Assembly (NCBI RefSeq): GCF_027923905.1
Contig: NZ_AP026966.1
Location: 1,675,001 to 1,739,000, forward strand
DNA from: Massilia varians
GTDB lineage: Bacteria > Pseudomonadota > Gammaproteobacteria > Burkholderiales > Burkholderiaceae_D
Direction of reading: 5' to 3'
Length of the DNA stretch: 64,000 bases
Both the position numbers and the translations under genes were made by a program. Shown piece after piece: positions 8,573 to 18,937 of this stretch. The stretch's first letter is position 1. Each line of letters starts with the position of its first letter. Under the pieces are notes generated by a model. The model worked only from the letters and a program-made list of their open reading frames with translations, searched no databases and was not told the origin of the DNA.

Positions 8573-9532
8573 ATGACATTTTTCTCCATCCTCGTCGCGC
8601 TGATCATCGAACAGCTCAAGCCGCTGCGGGCCGATAACCAGGTCTACGGTGGCATCAAGGCGTTCGCGATGCGCATCGAGGGCTGGTTCAATGCGGGCGA
8701 GCAGAAGAATGGCCGCATGGGCTGGATCCTGATGATGCTGGTGCTGATGCTGCCGACCTGGCTCATCTACTGGGTCTTCATGCACTACAACCTGGTGCTG
8801 CTGGCCTTTGCCTGGAATGTCCTGATCGTCTACCTGACCCTGGGTTTCCGCCACTACAGCCACTACTTCACCTCGATCCAGCTGGCCCTGAACCAGGGCG
8901 ACGAAGCGGGCGCGCGCCAACTGCTGGCCGATTGGACCCGCCTGGATACGGTCGGCATGGACGCCACCGAGATCGCCCGGGTCGCCGTCGAAAAATCCCT
9001 GATCACCACCCACCGCAACGTATTCGGCGTATTCTTCTGGTTCCTGATGCCGTTTGGACCGGCCGGGGCGGTGCTGTACCGCGTCTCCGAATACCTGGCG
9101 CGCGCCTGGAACGAACCTGACCACATGCGCAACGAGGCCTTCGGCCTGTTTGCCGCCAAGGCTTTCTACTGGATCGACTGGGTCCCGGTGCGCCTGACGG
9201 CGGTGGCCTTTGCCGTGGTCGGCAACTTCGAGGATGCGATCTATGCCTGGCGTAATTTCGCGCGCCGCTGGGCCGACGAATCGAAGGGCATCATCCTGGC
9301 CGCGGGTGGCGGTGCGATGGGCGTGCGCCTGGGAACGCCGAACGAAAATGCCCCGCAGCCGCTGCCGCTGGACGCCGCCACGGTCGACCTGAGCGACGGC
9401 GATACCGAGGTGCTGCCGGGCGAAGAACCGAACCTGCGCGCGCTGCAGAGCACGGTCGGACTGGTGTGGCGGGCCCTGATCCTGTGGATGATCCTGCTGC
9501 TGCTGCTGTCGAGCGTGGTGTGGCTCGGCTGA
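8573..9532 (+). CDS. CobD/CbiB-family membrane protein
   Basis: 319 residues; ATG preceded by AAGGATTCCTGA. It is related to CbiB/CobD (adenosylcobinamide-phosphate synthase) by its hydrophobic layout and by motifs such as FRHYSHYFTSIQLALNQGDEAGARQLLADWT, FGVFFWFLMPFGPAGAVLYR and YWIDWVPVRLTAVAFAVVGNFEDAIYAWR. Four or more transmembrane segments are visible. No other cobalamin gene is near, and this divergent family is common in Burkholderiales outside cobalamin operons, so a B12 role is not certain. Confidence 0.8.
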   Translation: MTFFSILVALIIEQLKPLRADNQVYGGIKAFAMRIEGWFNAGEQKNGRMGWILMMLVLMLPTWLIYWVFMHYNLVLLAFAWNVLIVYLTLGFRHYSHYFTSIQLALNQGDEAGARQLLADWTRLDTVGMDATEIARVAVEKSLITTHRNVFGVFFWFLMPFGPAGAVLYRVSEYLARAWNEPDHMRNEAFGLFAAKAFYWIDWVPVRLTAVAFAVVGNFEDAIYAWRNFARRWADESKGIILAAGGGAMGVRLGTPNENAPQPLPLDAATVDLSDGDTEVLPGEEPNLRALQSTVGLVWRALILWMILLLLLSSVVWLG

Positions 9533-9585
9533 GCCTTATCGTGTATCAGCGTGTATCGGGTCTCGTCGGTGAGTCTTCTATAAGA

Positions 9586-9591
9586 TATAAT
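9586..9591 (+). promoter_or_regulatory. putative -10 element upstream of the DUF3579 gene
   Basis: A perfect TATAAT, 56 bp before the ATG at 9647, in the 114 bp gap after the CbiB-like gene. No convincing -35 match is seen at the expected distance. Confidence 0.4.
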
Positions 9592-9646
9592 ACTGAGCTG
9601 AGGTTGTTCTCATCCACGCAGTATTCTTGTATCAGCAAGCAGCACT

Positions 9647-9997
9647 ATGGCCGAGTTACCGCACACCACGGATGAAAAACTGAAGGACGAGTTTTTCATC
9701 CTGGGCATTACGAGCAAAGGCAGGCAGTTCCGCCCCAGCGACTGGGCCGAGCGCCTGTGCGGCGTCATGTCCTGCTTCGCTCCCGGCGCCGCCGGCCGCG
9801 ATTCCCACCTCCAGTTCTCCCCCTGGGTCCACCCGACCGTCGTCAACGGCGTGAAGGCCGTGGTGGTCAGCCGCGAACTGCAGAAGATCGAACCCCTGGC
9901 CTATCACTTCCTGTTGAATTTTGCCAAGGACAACGACCTGCAGGTGGCGGACGCGTGCTTCGTCCCGGCCCCCGACGAGAAGAAGCCGGCGGCTTAA
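9647..9997 (+). CDS. DUF3579 domain protein
   Basis: 116 residues, small and soluble. The sequence DEFFILGITSKGRQFRPSDWAERLCGVMSCF followed by YSPWVHP-like FSPWVHPTVVNGVKAVVVSREL and LAYHFLLNFAKDNDLQV matches the DUF3579 family found almost only in betaproteobacteria. Its function is unknown. It is followed 72 bp later by the CBS protein gene. Confidence 0.85.
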   Translation: MAELPHTTDEKLKDEFFILGITSKGRQFRPSDWAERLCGVMSCFAPGAAGRDSHLQFSPWVHPTVVNGVKAVVVSRELQKIEPLAYHFLLNFAKDNDLQVADACFVPAPDEKKPAA

Positions 9998-10069
9998 TAC
10001 CCTTCCGGATTCGAGAACTGGCGCTATGATAAAAGTCATAGCGCCATTTTTCATTGGGGGGATACCGCC

Positions 10070-10519
10070 ATGCACATCCGCGACATCTGCACCAGCGAAG
10101 CCGCCCACTGCGCCCGTGACGAAACCGTGCAGGGCGCGGCCATCACGATGCGCCGCCTGCACGTGGGCGACGTGATCGTCGTCGACCAGTTCGACGGCGC
10201 CCGCGTCCCGGTCGGTATCGTGACCGACCGTGACATCGTCATTTCCGTGATCGCTCCCGGCCTCGATCCGGCCAGCCTGCAGGTGGGCGACATCATGACC
10301 GAGGACCTGCTCACCGCACGCGACACCGACGACGTCTACGAGACCATCGAACGCATGCGCCTGCGCGGCATCCGCCGCGTGCCCGTCATCGATGCCGGCG
10401 GCAGCCTGGCCGGCATCGTCAGCGCCGACGACCTGCTCGAATTCCTGGCCGAAGAGATGGGGGAATTGTCCCGTATTAGCCCATATCAACAAGCGCACGA
10501 GAGGAGGGCCCGCCAGTAG
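10070..10519 (+). CDS. tandem CBS domain protein
   Basis: 149 residues with two CBS motifs in a Bateman pair. The first is about residues 8-65 (TSEAAHCARDETVQGAAITMRRLHVGDVIVVD, then GIVTDRDIVISVI); the second is about 75-135 (MTEDLLTARDTDDVYETIERMRLRGIRRVPVIDAGGSLAGIVSADDLLEFL). Such proteins usually bind adenine nucleotides and sense energy state. There is no attached catalytic domain, so the target is unknown. Confidence 0.9.
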   Translation: MHIRDICTSEAAHCARDETVQGAAITMRRLHVGDVIVVDQFDGARVPVGIVTDRDIVISVIAPGLDPASLQVGDIMTEDLLTARDTDDVYETIERMRLRGIRRVPVIDAGGSLAGIVSADDLLEFLAEEMGELSRISPYQQAHERRARQ

Positions 10520-10595
10520 GGATTCCGTCTGCTACCATCCTGCATTGTTCAAGAACATGCAGGACGGAACTGTCCTGCCAACATGACAGGACACC

Positions 10596-13415
<2,820 letters not shown>

Positions 13416-13482
13416 CAAGGACCTGATTGCTGCGTTAAAATGTTGCCCTTAGGAAGCATTACCGCACAGCATCAGGAGCATC

Positions 13483-14274
13483 ATGAAAGGGAGTTCAAAA
13501 GCGCAAGTGCCACAGGAGCTGCCGTTCGCCGGCAAGGTGGCGCTGGTCACCGGCGCAGCCAGCGGCATCGGCCGCGCCATCGCGCTGGCCTTCGGCCGCG
13601 CCGGCGCGCAGGTGGTGGTCGCCGACACCGCCGTCGACGGCGGCCACGCGACCGCGGCGATGATCGTGGAGAACGGCGGCAAGGCCCTGTTCGTGCGCAG
13701 CGACGTCACCAAGGCGAGCGAGGTCGAGGCGCTGGTCGAGAAGGCCATCAACTACTACGGCCGCCTGGACATCGCCATCAACAACGCCGCCGTCGACGAA
13801 GAGTGCGCGACGCTGGCCGAGGGCAACGAAGAGCAGTTCGACCGCATCATGGGCGCCAACGTCAAGGGCGTCTGGCTGTGCATGAAGTACCAGCTGCGCC
13901 AGATGCTCAGCCAGGGCAGCGGGGCGATCGTCAACGTGTCCTGCGTGTCGGGCATGGTGGGCGCGCCGAACCGCGCGATCTACGCCGCCAGCAAGCATGC
14001 CGTGGTCGGCCTGACCAAGAGCGCGGCGGCCGAGTACGCGCGCGAAGGCATCCGCATCAACGCGTTGTGCCCGGGCGCGGTGAAGACGCCGATGCTGGCG
14101 CGCGCGGTCGAGCGCGATCCGTCCAGCGAGAAGAAGCTCAAGTCCGCGAATCCGATGAAGCGCTTCGCCGAAGCCGCCGAGATCGCGAATGCGGCCATGT
14201 GGCTGGCCTCGGAACAGGCCTCCTACGTCAACGGCCACGAGATGGTGGTGGACGGCGGGTTTACCGCGATCTGA
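13483..14274 (+). CDS. SDR-family oxidoreductase
   Basis: 263 residues of the classical short-chain dehydrogenase family. Cofactor motif TGAASGIG (about residues 24-31), NNAAV near 98, catalytic Ser in NVSCVSG, and YAASK (Tyr and Lys, about residues 167-171). The acidic D in VVADT at the end of beta-2 suggests preference for NAD. The C-terminus SEQASYVNGHEMVVDGGFT is typical of glucose 1-dehydrogenase-like SDRs. The ATG is preceded by CAGGAGCATC. The substrate is unknown. Confidence 0.93.
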   Translation: MKGSSKAQVPQELPFAGKVALVTGAASGIGRAIALAFGRAGAQVVVADTAVDGGHATAAMIVENGGKALFVRSDVTKASEVEALVEKAINYYGRLDIAINNAAVDEECATLAEGNEEQFDRIMGANVKGVWLCMKYQLRQMLSQGSGAIVNVSCVSGMVGAPNRAIYAASKHAVVGLTKSAAAEYAREGIRINALCPGAVKTPMLARAVERDPSSEKKLKSANPMKRFAEAAEIANAAMWLASEQASYVNGHEMVVDGGFTAI

Positions 14275-14298
14275 CGGGATGGCCGGCTGTGCCGGCCA

Positions 14299-15039
14299 TT
14301 ACGTCGCGTTCAACTCCGCCACGAAGTCGTACATATCCCCCCTGAAGTAGGACCTGCAGAATTCCACCGCCCGCCCGTCGCGGGCAAAGCCCAGCCGCTC
14401 GACGCACAGCCCGGCGTCGCCTTCGCGCGTCCCCAGCTGGCGCGCCTGTTCGGCGTTCAGGAGCAGCGCCGACAGGCGCTGCAGGGCGCGCACCGGCCGC
14501 TGGCCTGAAGCCTGCAGGGCCTCGTACATCGAATCGCCCACCGCATCGAGCGAGGGCAGGGCAAACGCGGCGATGGTCGCGTACTCCAGGCACATCGGCA
14601 GCTCGTCGGCATAGCGGATGCGGTGGAAGCGGTACACCCGCGTGCCGGGCGAGAGCCGCAGGCGCAGCGCTTCCTCGGGCGTCACCAGACCTTCCGAGCG
14701 CTTGAGCCATTCGTTGCGCGGCACCCGGCCGCGCGCCCGCATGTCTTCGGAAAAGGAACTGAGCTTGGCGAAGTTCTTCTCGATGCGCGTATTGATGAAG
14801 TTGCCGGCGCCGGCGCGGCGCACCAGCAGGCCTTCCTCGACCAGGGCGTCGATCGCCTTGCGCACCGTGATGCGCGAGATCCCGAGTTCCTGGGCCAGCT
14901 GGCGCTCGGCCGGGATCGCCGATGCCGAGCCCCAGGCGCCTTCGTCGATGGCGCGGCGCAACGCCTGCTGCAGCTGCTGGTACAGGGGAAGTTTGCCGCC
15001 GGCCGCGGCCGCATGCATGAATTCTGCGAGATCGTTCAT
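14299..15039 (-). CDS. GntR/HutC-family transcriptional regulator with UTRA domain
   Basis: 246 residues. The winged helix-turn-helix spans about residues 17-85 (PLYQQLQQALRRAIDEG, then IPAERQLAQELGISRITVRKAIDALVEEGLLVRR). A UTRA ligand-binding domain occupies about 105-240 (FSEDMRARGRVPRNEW... VYRFHRIRYADELPMCLEYATI... FCRSYFRGDMYDFVAEL). UTRA regulators often sense amino-sugar phosphates or related metabolites, so it could control the nag operon at 20-23 kb, but this is inference. It is 9 bp after the oxidoreductase gene on the same strand and is probably co-transcribed with it. Confidence 0.92.
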   Translation of the reverse strand: MNDLAEFMHAAAAGGKLPLYQQLQQALRRAIDEGAWGSASAIPAERQLAQELGISRITVRKAIDALVEEGLLVRRAGAGNFINTRIEKNFAKLSSFSEDMRARGRVPRNEWLKRSEGLVTPEEALRLRLSPGTRVYRFHRIRYADELPMCLEYATIAAFALPSLDAVGDSMYEALQASGQRPVRALQRLSALLLNAEQARQLGTREGDAGLCVERLGFARDGRAVEFCRSYFRGDMYDFVAELNAT

Positions 15040-15048
15040 CCCCGCATT

Positions 15049-16119
15049 CTACTTGGGCCGCGGGTCCTTGAGGCGATGCCGGGAGACGGCGACCCGGCCG
15101 GCGCGGATCTCGTGCACCGCTTCCATCACCGCACGCGCCACGTTGCGCACCTCTTCCTGCACCGCGCCGTCGCGGTCGAGCGTCTGGTGGCTCTCGGCAT
15201 AGGATTCGTAGTAGCCGATATAGCGGTCGAGCTGGGCGAAGCTGCCGGCGTCGACGAAGTCCATCCAGGCGAACCAGTCGGCCAGCGCGCGGCGCGTGCC
15301 TTCGATGCCGGCGACGTCGCCGTGCACCACCAGCCCATAGGCGCGCCCGGCCAGGTGCTTGGGATAGTCCCAGCCCTTCAGCTCGAGCTCCTTGGCTTCT
15401 TCGGCCGTCTTGCCGTGGGTGGAGGAAGGGTCGGGATTGCCGCCGTCGGCGCACACCAGGCGGTCGATCATCAGCTTGAGCACGGCGGGCGCCTGGTACC
15501 AGTAGACCGGGGTGACGATGATGACTCCGTGCGCCAGCACCCAGCGCTCGTAGATCTCGTTCATCCAGTCGTTCACCTGGCGCTCGGCATGGTTGGGGTA
15601 GCAGCTGCACGGCCAGTGGCACAGCGGCATGGCGGTCGAGACGCAGCCCTTGCAGGGGTGGATGTGGCGGTCGTAGTCGGAATTGAGCAGGCTCAGGTCC
15701 AGCACGTCGGCCTCGAAACCGGCGCTCTCCAGGACGTCGCGCGCCAGCATGGTCAGGCGCCAGCTCTTGGACACTTCGCCCGGGCAGGTGCCGTCGTTGC
15801 GCGCCGAGCCGTTGACGAGGAGGACGCGGTTGCGCGAGGACGGGTCTTTCTGGTGCCGTTCGGCGGCCAGCAGGCGTTCGTGGGCCTGCTTCCATTCGAT
15901 TGAGAGCGCGTACTCCGGGTCGGCGAAACCGGGGCCGGCCTTCACCGTGCGCGGTGCCTTGCGGCCTGTGTCATAGGCTTCCCAGGCCACCTGTTCGATG
16001 GCGTCCAGTTCGCGCCCCAGCTTGTCGTAGGCGGGGTCGAAGAAGGCCTGGCGGAAGCGCAGGTGGAATTCGTCGCGCCCCAGCTTGGCCGGTGCCTGTC
16101 CCTTGCATACCTCTGTCAT
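15049..16119 (-). CDS. NAD(P)H-dependent FMN oxidoreductase (flavodoxin fold)
   Basis: 356 residues; ATG preceded by GGGAGAG. The flavodoxin-like FMN_red core begins around residue 98 (RVLLVNGSARNDGTCPGEVSKSWRL) and includes the conserved VIIVTPVYWYQAPAVLKLMIDRL and GRAYGLVVHGDVAGIEG segments. An N-terminal extension of about 95 residues is unusual for this family. There is a Cys-rich patch at about residues 155-174 (CKGCVSTAMPLCHWPCSCYP), which may bind metal or be redox active. Co-directional with the GntR regulator downstream. Confidence 0.85.
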   Translation of the reverse strand: MTEVCKGQAPAKLGRDEFHLRFRQAFFDPAYDKLGRELDAIEQVAWEAYDTGRKAPRTVKAGPGFADPEYALSIEWKQAHERLLAAERHQKDPSSRNRVLLVNGSARNDGTCPGEVSKSWRLTMLARDVLESAGFEADVLDLSLLNSDYDRHIHPCKGCVSTAMPLCHWPCSCYPNHAERQVNDWMNEIYERWVLAHGVIIVTPVYWYQAPAVLKLMIDRLVCADGGNPDPSSTHGKTAEEAKELELKGWDYPKHLAGRAYGLVVHGDVAGIEGTRRALADWFAWMDFVDAGSFAQLDRYIGYYESYAESHQTLDRDGAVQEEVRNVARAVMEAVHEIRAGRVAVSRHRLKDPRPK

Positions 16120-16222
16120 GCCGACTCTCCCTTTGAATGCTGGAAATTATCGCCCTAACACCGCGGCGCCAACGTTCGCACGCGCACATAGTTGTGGCGG
16201 AATGCAGGACAAAGCGGGGACG

Positions 16223-16249
16223 AAAAAAAACCGGGCGGAGCCCGGTTTC
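16223..16249 (-). terminator. terminator of the exported repeat-protein gene
   Basis: On the minus strand AAACCGGGCTCCGCCCGG is followed by eight T residues, 24 bp beyond the stop of the gene at 16273-17565. Confidence 0.9.
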
Positions 16250-16272
16250 TCGTCTGTGGACATGTGCCCGCT

Positions 16273-17565
16273 TCAAGCCTGCTGTTGCAGCAGCATCACC
16301 CAATACTTGGCCAGGTCGGCGGCGCCGCCCTTGCCGGTGATGCCCTGGAAGGTCTGGATCGCGTCGGCTTTCTTGCCGGCGCGAACCTGTGCCATGCCCA
16401 GGCGCAGCTTGGCTTCGTCCGGGGACTTCAGGCCGCCCTTGGCGATACCCTGCTGGATGAAACCGATGCCCTTGTCGGCCTGGTCCATGGTGGCGTAGGC
16501 CCAGCCCAGGTTGACGAGGCCGGCGCCGGTCTTGGCCTTGGCCGCGCTCGCTTCACCCGCGGCGATGGTCTTGGCGTCGTCGGCAGCCTGCTTGGTCGCC
16601 TTGGCGCGCATCGCGGTCTGGTTCTTGGCATCGCTGCCCTTGCCCAGCACGCCGGCGGCGAAGCCCGCATCCAGCACGTTCTTGGCTTCGGCCGGGAAGC
16701 CGTCGCGCAGGGCGACTTCGGCCAGGTACATGTAGTGCTCCGGCGGCATCTGCTTCACGGCAGCCATTTCCAGGCGCAGCATGGACGGGCCGTAGGTGGA
16801 TTCGTCGAAACCGGCTTTGCGGGCCACGCCGCGGTTCAGCAGGTCGACCCAGAAATCATCGGTCGGGTAGTACTGGACCAGGTTCTCGAGGGCGAACATG
16901 TAGGCCTCGGTGTCCTTGGCCTTGTTGGCTTCCTGGCCCAGCAGGCGCAGGTCGTTCTCGGCCGGCTTCTGGCCCGCCTTCTTGGCGGCCTCGATGTTGG
17001 CCATCAGGGTGCCCTTGGCGCCGCCGAAGTTGCCGCTGTTGACCTGGGCCAGCGTCAGCGCGCGCTGCACCTTGGCCGGGTCGCCGCCTTCCTTGGTGTA
17101 GCGGTTGTACCACTCGATCGCCTTGGCGTAATTCTTGGTGTTGAAGCTGGCGTCGCCCAGTGCCTGGTAGTAGGTCAGGGTTTCAGCTGGGGTCAGGCGG
17201 CCCGAAGCGAGGATCGCTTCCATGACCGGCATCGCGCTGGCGTTGTCTTCCGAGCCCAGGGCCAGGGACAGCTTCATGCGGTTGATGACGTAGTCTTCGT
17301 ACGGCGTACGGTTCGGCATGGCTTCCGCCTGCGCGATGCGGTTCTTTACTTCGTCAAAATTCTTGGCATCGATCAGGGGCTTGATGCCGGCCGGGTCGAG
17401 CAACTTGAACATGTCGGGACGGACGGTGTCCTTGGCCGCAGCCTGCGCGCTAGCAGCCTGCGCGTCGCTCTTCTGCTGCGCGTGGGCGCTGGATACCAGT
17501 GCCGGGGCGGATGCGCCGATCGCGGCGAGCATCAGGCAGAGGCGGGCAAGACGGAATTGGGCCAT
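16273..17565 (-). CDS. exported TPR/Sel1-like repeat protein
   Basis: 430 residues from the ATG at 17565, which has AAGGAT 6 bp upstream (an ATG six codons earlier lacks such a site). A signal peptide is clear: MAQFRLARLCLMLAAIGASA...AHA. The rest is mostly alpha-helical with TPR-like repeats, for example TYYQALGDASFNTKNYAKAIEWYNRYTKEGGDPAKVQRALTLAQVNSGNFGGAKGTL and later KTGAGLVNLGWAYATMDQADKGIGFIQQGIAKGGLKSPDEAKLRLGMAQVRAGKKADAIQTFQGI. Probably a periplasmic scaffold; the partner is unknown. Monocistronic with its own terminator. Confidence 0.82.
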   Translation of the reverse strand: MAQFRLARLCLMLAAIGASAPALVSSAHAQQKSDAQAASAQAAAKDTVRPDMFKLLDPAGIKPLIDAKNFDEVKNRIAQAEAMPNRTPYEDYVINRMKLSLALGSEDNASAMPVMEAILASGRLTPAETLTYYQALGDASFNTKNYAKAIEWYNRYTKEGGDPAKVQRALTLAQVNSGNFGGAKGTLMANIEAAKKAGQKPAENDLRLLGQEANKAKDTEAYMFALENLVQYYPTDDFWVDLLNRGVARKAGFDESTYGPSMLRLEMAAVKQMPPEHYMYLAEVALRDGFPAEAKNVLDAGFAAGVLGKGSDAKNQTAMRAKATKQAADDAKTIAAGEASAAKAKTGAGLVNLGWAYATMDQADKGIGFIQQGIAKGGLKSPDEAKLRLGMAQVRAGKKADAIQTFQGITGKGGAADLAKYWVMLLQQQA

Positions 17566-17719
17566 GAATAATCCTTCAATCAAGTCGATAATGGTGAGAC
17601 ATACATACTCGGCAATATAGCGAGAATGCTATCCCGGCAAAATGTGCATTGTCCCATAAAACTGCCATTTTCAGGCCCGGCAATTGTGCCCTAGCGTGCG
17701 CGAGAATGGGCGCGTCGTT

Positions 17720-18825
17720 ACATGCCGTTACCTGTCTGGACTCGTGGGATCATGTACCCATGCGTAGCTGGCCGCTCTTCAAGGCCAGACACGTTTTGCG
17801 TACACTGTTCCAATCCGACTCTTCACTGGCAACTCGATGACCCAGGCACTGCACAGCCAAGCCCGTACTACCCACCTGATCCGTGAGGAAATCAGGAACT
17901 CGACGCTCCCGCAGGCCGAACTGGCCAGGATGTACAACGTCACCCGCCAAACCATCCGAAAGTGGCAAAACCGCGAGTCTCCTGAAGACAAGTCGCATGC
18001 GCCGAACAAGATGTACACGACGCTCACGCCCGAGCAGGAGCTCATCGTGGTGGAGCTGCGCAAGACGTTGCTGCTGCCCACGGACGACCTGCTGGCGGTC
18101 ACGCGCGAGTTCATCAATCCAGCCGTCTCGCGTGCCGGCCTGGGACGTTGCCTGCGCCGCCACGGTGTCTCGGATCTACGTAACCTGGTCGAGCAGGAAG
18201 GCACTGCGCCCGCCACGAAAAAGACCTTCAAGGACTACGAGCCGGGCTTTGTGCACATCGACATCAAGTACCTGCCGCAGATGCCCGACGAGACGGCAAG
18301 GCGCTATCTCTTCGTTGCCATCGACCGTGCTACGCGCTGGGTCTTCATCGAGCTCTATGCCGACCAGACCGATGGCAGCAGTGGCGACTTCCTCAACAAA
18401 GTCCAGCAAGCCTGTCCCGTCAAGATCGTCAAGCTTCTGACCGACAACGGCAGCCAGTTCACCGACCGCTTCACGGCTGGCGGCAAGAAGAAGGAACCCA
18501 GCGGCACACACGTGTTCGACCGCCTGTGCAAGCAGCTCGGCATCGAACACCGGCTCATCCCGCCTCGTCATCCGCAGACCAACGGCATGGTGGAGCGCTT
18601 CAACGGTCGTATCAGCGACATCGTCAACCAGACCCGTTTTGGTTCAGCTGCCGAACTGGAATCGACGCTGCGCAATTACGTCAAGATCTACAACCACAGC
18701 ATTCCGCAACGCGCGCTCCAACACAAAACACCCGTTCAGGCGCTCAAGGAATGGCATGAAAAACGCCCTGAATTGTTCAGGAAGCGCGTGTATAACCAGC
18801 CGGGTCTTGACAGTTACCTGATGCT
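17720..18825 (+). mobile_element. IS481-family insertion sequence (ends approximate)
   Basis: The transposase gene at 17837 is flanked by candidate imperfect terminal repeats: GTTACCTGTCTGGACTCG near 17725 on the left, and the right-end sequence around 18803-18821 whose reverse complement is TCAGGTAACTGTCAAGACCC. The conserved blocks are CTGTC and GAC at equal spacing. The right end abuts the palindromic repeat at 18837-18937. Exact ends and a target duplication could not be fixed by eye. Confidence 0.6.
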
Positions 18826-18892
18826 TTGCCGCAAGTGTAGGGTGGTCGGCTCTGCCGACCGCGCGTTCAACTGGAGAACGCTCTGCCACTAA
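17837..18892 (+). CDS. IS481-family DDE transposase
   Basis: 351 residues. An N-terminal helix-turn-helix (LPQAELARMYNVTRQTIRKWQNRES, about residues 24-48) precedes an rve integrase core: first Asp in GFVHIDIKYLPQ, second in LLTDNGSQFTD, Glu in NGMVERFNG. These are the DDE residues of IS481. The last 20 or so residues after NQPGLDSYL are encoded by the flanking palindromic repeat, where the stop codon lies, so the C-terminus is extended beyond the IS itself. Codon usage is less GC-biased than in its neighbours. Confidence 0.92.
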   Translation: MTQALHSQARTTHLIREEIRNSTLPQAELARMYNVTRQTIRKWQNRESPEDKSHAPNKMYTTLTPEQELIVVELRKTLLLPTDDLLAVTREFINPAVSRAGLGRCLRRHGVSDLRNLVEQEGTAPATKKTFKDYEPGFVHIDIKYLPQMPDETARRYLFVAIDRATRWVFIELYADQTDGSSGDFLNKVQQACPVKIVKLLTDNGSQFTDRFTAGGKKKEPSGTHVFDRLCKQLGIEHRLIPPRHPQTNGMVERFNGRISDIVNQTRFGSAAELESTLRNYVKIYNHSIPQRALQHKTPVQALKEWHEKRPELFRKRVYNQPGLDSYLMLCRKCRVVGSADRAFNWRTLCH

Positions 18893-18937
18893 GCATCCCT
18901 GAGTCGAACGCGCGGACGGCGAAGCCGTCCACCCTAC
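18837..18937. repeat. palindromic repeat GTAGGGTGG...CCACCCTAC
   Basis: A roughly 100 bp inverted repeat: GTAGGGTGGTCGGC at the left and GCCGTCCACCCTAC at the right, with second-level matches GACCGCGCGTTC and GAACGCGCGGAC inside. Each arm also carries a local hairpin (TCGGC/GCCGA, ACGGC/GCCGT). It contains the stop codon of the IS481 transposase (18890-18892) and, on the other strand, the stop codon of nagZ (18934-18936). Confidence 0.9.
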
